Source: Euprymna scolopes (Eukaryota > Mollusca > Cephalopoda > Sepiida > Sepiolidae). From it: a stretch of DNA of 22,017 nucleotides. The stretch lies in the NCBI GenBank assembly GCA_024364805.1, contig CM044489.1, positions 165,472,600-165,494,616 on the forward strand, in the 5' to 3' direction. Positions 18,153 to 22,017 of the stretch are shown here, piece by piece. The notes beneath the pieces were generated by a model that did not search any database, was not told the DNA's origin, and was given only the letters and a program-made list of their open reading frames with translations. Position 1 is the stretch's first letter, and the number at the start of each line of letters is the position of its first letter. The position numbers and the translations under genes were made by a program.

Positions 18153-18211
<59 letters not shown>
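18153..18211. repeat. (AT)n microsatellite at fold-back centre
   Basis: An uninterrupted AT run flanked by complementary CTCCTTTA and TAAAGGA. Confidence 0.95.
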
Positions 18212-18214
<3 letters not shown>

Positions 18215-18307
18215 GATACACGGAATAGAGCAAAATAAACTATTTAACTGAAATGTACTTATGCACGTATTGCAACGTGCTGAAATCATAACGTTATCAT
18301 TTAAAAA

Positions 18308-18319
18308 TCCATTCCTAAC
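18308..18319 (+). repeat. Target-site duplication of the 5S-derived SINE (left)
   Basis: TCCATTCCTAAC, repeated exactly at 18701-18712. Confidence 0.8.
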
Positions 18320-18434
18320 ATACGACACAATCACGTTGACACACCGGTTCTCACCCGATCACCGAAGTTAAGCAACATTTAGCCTGGACAGTGCCAGATG
18401 GACGACTACTTGGGAAGGCGAGGCGCTGTATGTA
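18320..18434 (+). ncRNA. 5S rRNA-like head of the SINE
   Basis: Resembles animal 5S rRNA from near its 5' end (TACGAC, ATCACGTTGA) through CCGGTTCTCnCCCGATC and ACCGAAGTTAAGCAAC (A-box region, almost canonical), then GCCTGG, GATGG-CGAC, CTTGGGAA and GGCGCTGTA at the 3' end. The middle and C-box regions carry substitutions and a few extra bases, so it is not a functional 5S gene. An isolated 5S pseudogene is the alternative, but the exact flanking repeats include 270 further bases. Confidence 0.8.
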
Positions 18435-18700
18435 CTGTGCTGAGAGGTAGAAATTTCCAGGTTGGTATGTGGGGGCGCATTAATTCACTAGGAGAGATGC
18501 ACCCCCAATCTTCGTTAAGACATGCATCTAGAAGGTAACTGCTGTAAAAACCTGCGGTCTACTCTATACTCTGTCATGTGGCAGTTCGAAGGTTAGCAGT
18601 AATACAAAAATGTGTGGATGATTCTACAAAAGGCCTTCACCACTATAAACACATCATCTGTGTGGATTTCCGAGCAACTTAGTCGAAATCGACGGAAGAC
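18320..18700 (+). mobile_element. 5S rRNA-derived SINE (SINE3-type)
   Basis: A 381-base insertion between two exact 12-base direct repeats. The first 115 bases are 5S rRNA-like, which would supply an internal RNA polymerase III promoter. The body that follows has a stable hairpin (18470-18480 with 18497-18507; TGGGGGcGCAT / ATGCaCCCCCA, one mismatch) and ends near GTCGAAATCGAC, a small 5-bp hairpin, with no poly(A). The lack of poly(A) suggests mobilisation by a LINE that recognises a specific 3' end. The short open frame 18612-18797 crosses its end and is not a gene. Inserted in the right arm of fold-back pair 3. Confidence 0.7.
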
Positions 18701-18712
18701 TCCATTCCTAAC
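18701..18712 (+). repeat. Target-site duplication of the 5S-derived SINE (right)
   Basis: TCCATTCCTAAC, identical to 18308-18319. The fold-back arm continues after it. Confidence 0.8.
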
Positions 18713-18794
18713 GGAGGAAGGGATGATTCTTTACTGTCACCTAACAATCCAATCACAGATCGTAAAACTTAAATTTAACTTGAAAATACCATTT

Positions 18795-18840
18795 TAAAAA
18801 ATAGCGCAGTACGATAAGTGCATAAGCACTTAAAAAAAAT
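18795..18840 (+). repeat. Partial forward copy of the fold-back 3 family
   Basis: TAGCGCAGTACGATAAGTGC then ATAAGCACTT matches the TTCAGCACGGT-AATAAG..CATAAGTACTT end of the copies at 17300 and 18030. Only this end is recognisable. Confidence 0.5.
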
Positions 18841-19211
18841 GTAGATTAAAACCAAATTAGTTTGAAAATCAATGATAAAATATCCTACAAAACTGCTAAC
18901 CTTTAGAGACAGCAAATATTTTCTCTAACCGCCATTTATTATTTCTACTAAATTATTAAGAGAGTCTGCTAGAATATGTTGCATATGTCGAAAACATAAT
19001 TGATTTTGAAAACCCTTTGGGAAAAGACATTTCTTTGCAAGTATTTCAACGTACACATTTCAATAAAAACTAGAATTGTACGCATGAGATAACTAATCTC
19101 CAACAAAAATTAAAATTAAAAAAATTAAAATAAACGATATGGATTTGTGTATAATAAAATTTGACAGACAAAATATATGCAATTCTGAATTTTTTAGATG
19201 AATGTTTCTGT
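18841..19211. other. AT-rich stretch, no recognisable feature
   Basis: No coding motif; several A-rich runs. The 61-codon minus-strand frame here shows no domain. Confidence 0.45.
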
Positions 19212-19832
19212 TATGTTGATTAATTGGACTATTATTCTCATCATGGGTGTTATTAGCACAACGTTTCGGTCGCTGCAACCTGCGACCTTCTTCGCGTGTT
19301 GAAAACCTGTTTTTTTTTCTACTAAGGAAAAGAGGGTTGGCTCTCCATTACAAGGATTCGACCCGTGGGTTTGAGGGTGGGTCCATAGATCATAAAGAAG
19401 GTTCAATCTTCAGGGGTCACCAAGATATTTTTAAAGGCTTTCCTATGAATCAATTGTTCGGGATATCAAAACTATAGTCTAATATCTATAATTGTTAATA
19501 TTAGTGAAAAAAAATGTTTTACGAAAAAAAAAAAAATATATGCATGGGTATCGATCCCCTGTTTCGTAAAACATTTTTTTCACTAATAACAATATCCCGA
19601 AAAATTGAGTCATAGCAAAGCCTTTAAAAATATCCTAGTGACCCCTGAAGATTGAACCTTCTTTATGATCTACGGACCCACCCTCAAACCCACGGTTCGA
19701 ATTCTTGTAATGCAATGCAGTGGGGAAAAAAAAGCATGTTTTCAACACCCGAAGAAAGTCGCAGGTAGCAGCGATAGAAATGTTGTGTTAATAACACCCA
19801 AGCTGAGAATAATAGTCCGATTAATCAACATA
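19212..19832. repeat. Fold-back pair 2: 620-bp inverted repeat with outward hairpin cores
   Basis: Left arm 19212-19526 (315 bases) and right arm 19562-19832 (271 bases) are inverted copies with a 35-base spacer. The outer ends are TATGTTGATTAAT and its complement. The left arm has about 27 extra bases near 19465-19492. Reading outward from the centre, shared blocks are TTTCGTAAAACATTTTTTTC, CACTAAT, TATCCCGAA, AAGCCTTTAAAAATAT, GTGACCCCTGAAGATTGAAC, CCACCCTCAAACCCACG, then GAAGAA-GTCGC, a loop, GCG(ACC) and GAAA. In the left arm this stem is perfect: GGTCGC/GCGACC, 19268-19287. The pattern fits two 5'-truncated Penelope-like copies joined in inverted orientation. A long-TIR fold-back transposon is the alternative. 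ORFs here are arm artefacts. Confidence 0.85.
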
Positions 19833-21110
19833 CGTAAGCGACCATTTATTTGTTTAGGTTTTAATTTTCAATTATTTTATCCAACGTATTCGATCTTAAA
19901 AAGAAATAATTATTTAGTAAAACCAACATACGCTGGTTTATATTTCTTATTGTTAGCTACAACCTAAACATATAATCTAATAATAACTAGCAAGATCTAT
20001 AGAAATTCCACGTAATAAGAAATATATTAAATCAACAAATGTTTTGATTAAGCTGATATTTTTGTGAATAGCGCAATTTTTTTTTTTTGACAGAAAAAAA
20101 CAACACAATAAATATGAGTTTATTGACAGTTTCCTGAAAATAGTGTCCGTTGTATTTTAAATAGAGAACTGATCCAAATAAAATAAATTAATAATTACTA
20201 ATAAATACTCAGAAAGTAATATTGTGCTACATAGTTCAATACAAATAATAAAATCGCATTGTCAGTCCAGCACCTCTTGACCATATCTATTTTTTTAAAA
20301 TCCTATTTCTTTTGAAAGTTTCCTTTTTAACGTAACGTTTCACTGACTCTGGAGAAGTACTACACGGCGAAATCAGTACAAGTTCATTTCTCACACTATT
20401 ACAAAAATTATATTCGGAAGCAAATCTACATCAAAGGGATGCTACTTTCGTATTCTTATCTAGGATTGCAGGATTGTCTTTTTTTAAAGCCAAATTTCAC
20501 GAATTTGGCCTCCTTTGAAGCTGTTTGGCCTTAAAAAATTGTATTTGGCCTTTTTCAAAGTGTAATGTACAGATTAACTAAGGAAGGAAGAAACAAAAAA
20601 TATTATATAGATAACAATAATGGAAATAAGTTACCACCCTTGGAAAGGGAGTCGACCATGACAGTTTGGGAAGTAAATGTCTCTCCATCACAGACATTAA
20701 TCATTACACATACAGTGGTTTCTACATTACCATTTAATTTGTAAGTTTGTTAAATAAATTTGTTAAAACTTCGTTCTTTGGTCGTTTTCGAGAGATTAAT
20801 AAACTCATGGCGCATATCAAGATAAAACAATTCTGTATGAATGCTAAAGTTAGGTCGCATTGCTTACATTAACGATAATTTTTTTTTCTCCTTGCGGCCC
20901 CAAATTAAACAAAGGTTAAACCATTCCTGTAATGACCTGTTGCCTGTTAATTACGTTATAATGCTGGTTCTGTGCAGTTCTAGGAGATCCATTCTAACAG
21001 GCTTTGCCTTCGCTTTGAGAAAGGGTTAGTTCATCGCTAAACACCTGAAGCGGCTTGATCGGGGAATGCTGATGGGGCTGCACAAGCATCTTTTGTAAGA
21101 TCAAGTTTCC
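19833..21110. other. Long non-coding stretch, no gene recognised
   Basis: AT-rich with stops in all frames. The segment 20475-20570 contains three TTTGGCCT motifs at 24-32 base spacing (20509, 20525 and 20547), the first and third followed by a CTTTGAAG/TTTTCAAAG block. A GC-richer part (20890-21110) holds a 62-codon plus-strand frame without a known domain. Confidence 0.45.
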
Positions 21111-21114
21111 GTCT

Positions 21115-21200
21115 ATGGAGTGCTGACTTTTCAATCCCACTTTCCAACCTTAGTGTAATTTAACTAAGTACTCTATCCACTATCCCACGGTTCCTTATAG
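21115..21200 (-). repeat. Possible tRNA-derived SINE head
   Basis: On the minus strand, TGGGATAGTGG (21187-21177) fits the RNA polymerase III A box at ten of eleven positions and is followed by ATAGAGTACTTAG, like a tRNA D-arm and anticodon stem. The expected B box is weak: GGTTGGAAAGT (21149-21139) matches about seven of eleven positions. No target duplication is identified, so this is tentative. Confidence 0.3.
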
Positions 21201-21557
21201 ACAGTTCTAGTTTAAATTTTCGGAGTCTTATGCCTACTTTGTCTTCTAGTTGCGCAATTTACTAGTTTTTTTATATCACACTACTAAAACGTTGTGGAGA
21301 TAATACTCAAGACGAGAACAGTAGTCCAAAGAATCCAAATAATACCAATATACTTTCTTCTAACCTATATCTCTTCATAGAATTATGCAAGTACCTCAAA
21401 CTTACTTGGACGAAAATGCTCATGAAACACCCATTATTTACAAATGTATCGTATAAAAAAACTGTTCCACTTTAAAAAAAATTCTCTTTTCTTGCCTTTG
21501 TTACGTTAATCTTGTATATTTCTCAAACTATATACATAACTTGGCAAAATCTGCACA
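21201..21557. other. AT-rich stretch, no recognisable feature
   Basis: No coding signal, repeats or hairpins of note. Confidence 0.4.
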
Positions 21558-21880
21558 TTAAAATATTAATACATCATCAGTCATCCTATTTGGTTTAATG
21601 TTTGACACGCTAACAAGTGTTGGACACCTTTGAAATATTGACATCAAGACTAACCGATTTCTGGCCAAATGTTTATTTACCCCTGTGTAACTCAAGTGCA
21701 TTATTATCTCCCCGTCCCATGTTTGCGTTGGCCTTCCCCTGCTAACTGACCCTACTAACTCAAGTACCTTCATCCATTCTTTGAATGTGACTAAATAAAC
21801 TAAGTCTCCTTTTCTGCATATATCTCCATATACTATCCAGGTTTAATCTTCTCCAGAGTTTATCAAATACTCACACGCTG
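21558..21880 (-). pseudogene. LINE remnant C: C-terminal tail of a non-LTR retrotransposon ORF
   Basis: Minus-strand translation begins LWRRLNLDSIWRYMQKRRLS and LFSHIQRMDE (about 21880-21780), matching the tail motif RRxLRWFGHVxRMD of endonuclease-reverse transcriptases. After a frame change it continues VLELVGSVSRGRPTQTWDGE (about 21770-21710), the GRPRKTW motif, and then GVNKHLARNRL, like the common GVNKDLAQDRxxW end. Further decay follows and no 3' tail is defined. Only the last 100 codons or so survive. It is a separate family from remnants A and B; a link with remnant D (which has a similar RRLRFxGH motif) is possible. Confidence 0.7.
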
Positions 21881-21894
21881 TCTAGTGTTGGCCG

Positions 21895-22017
21895 GGCGTA
21901 AGATGTTTAAATATGCATATTCCGTATTTGTTACTATATATTATCTTATATATATATATAATTATATATTATACATAAATATTATCCTATATATTAAATA
22001 TATATATATATATATAT
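21895..22017. repeat. AT-rich simple sequence at window end
   Basis: From about 21940 the sequence is interrupted (TA)n, ending in a pure (TA)n run that continues past the window edge. Confidence 0.85.

Larger units (their letters stand above)
18030..18760. repeat. Fold-back pair 3 around an (AT)n core, right arm split by a SINE
   Basis: Left arm 18030-18147 is the forward copy. The centre is CTCCTTTA(TA)n and its complement TAAAGGA (18147-18217). Right arm 18218-18319 continues at 18701-18760 as the inverted copy. In reverse complement the right arm reads CCCTTCCTCCGTTAGGAATGG, then TTTCAGCACG, then GTGCATAAGTAC, matching the left arm's CTCCCCATATTAAGAATGGC, TTTCAGCACGG and GTGTATAAGCAC. 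The match resumes beyond the 381-base SINE insertion. Confidence 0.75.

Noticed and set aside
19541-19560. tRNA T-arm-like sequence GGGTATCGATCCCC in the fold-back spacer
   Set aside because: Small palindromic sequence without an A box or tRNA fold around it.

Overview
The window looks like intergenic or intronic DNA from a large, AT-rich, repeat-dense animal genome. The LINE, mariner and Ty3 protein families and the shape of the repeats fit a mollusc best, most likely a cephalopod of octopus type. That assignment rests on recognising element families, not on any host gene. I found no host protein-coding gene, no bacterial-style operon and no CRISPR array. Almost everything that can be named is a transposable element, and most copies are decayed.

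Layout. 1-3.6 kb: AT-rich DNA with diverged direct repeats and one small inverted repeat. 3.7-6.15 kb: two unrelated LINE remnants back to back, a jockey/CR1-like tail on the minus strand and an I-clade-like RT + RNase H remnant with a poly(A) tail on the plus strand. 6.53-8.0 kb: an internally deleted Ty3/gypsy fossil (minus strand) with very short LTRs, a 5-bp target duplication, a polypurine tract and an unusual primer site complementary to its own LTR. 8.08-8.55 kb: two Helitron-like 3' ends. 8.95-9.58 kb: an internally deleted mariner beside a (TA)n tract. 10.4-11.7 kb: a Penelope-like tail fragment and direct repeats. 11.73-13.56 kb: a LINE split by a full-length but decayed mariner inserted at TA; this mariner carries a 25-bp insert that also occurs just outside it. 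14.36-14.67 kb: a fold-back pair. 15.2-16.1 kb: facing Helitron-like ends, a 54-bp near-perfect palindrome and a Tc1-like transposase end. 16.4-17.2 kb: a CT-AT-AG self-complementary microsatellite and another Helitron-like end. 17.3-18.8 kb: a repeat family present as direct and inverted copies, whose inverted copy is split by a 5S-rRNA-derived SINE with a 12-bp target duplication. 19.2-19.8 kb: a 620-bp fold-back. 21.1-21.9 kb: a possible tRNA-derived SINE head and a LINE C-terminal tail.

The elements do not form a pathway; their relations are insertion history (mariner into LINE, SINE into fold-back arm) and shared structural habits. Two points stand out. First, the short-LTR Ty3 fossil seems to have used self-priming. 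Second, three sequence-unrelated repeat families share a core of the form TGAnnA, hairpin, GAAA near the outer end of inverted pairs, as expected for Penelope-like retroelement tails.
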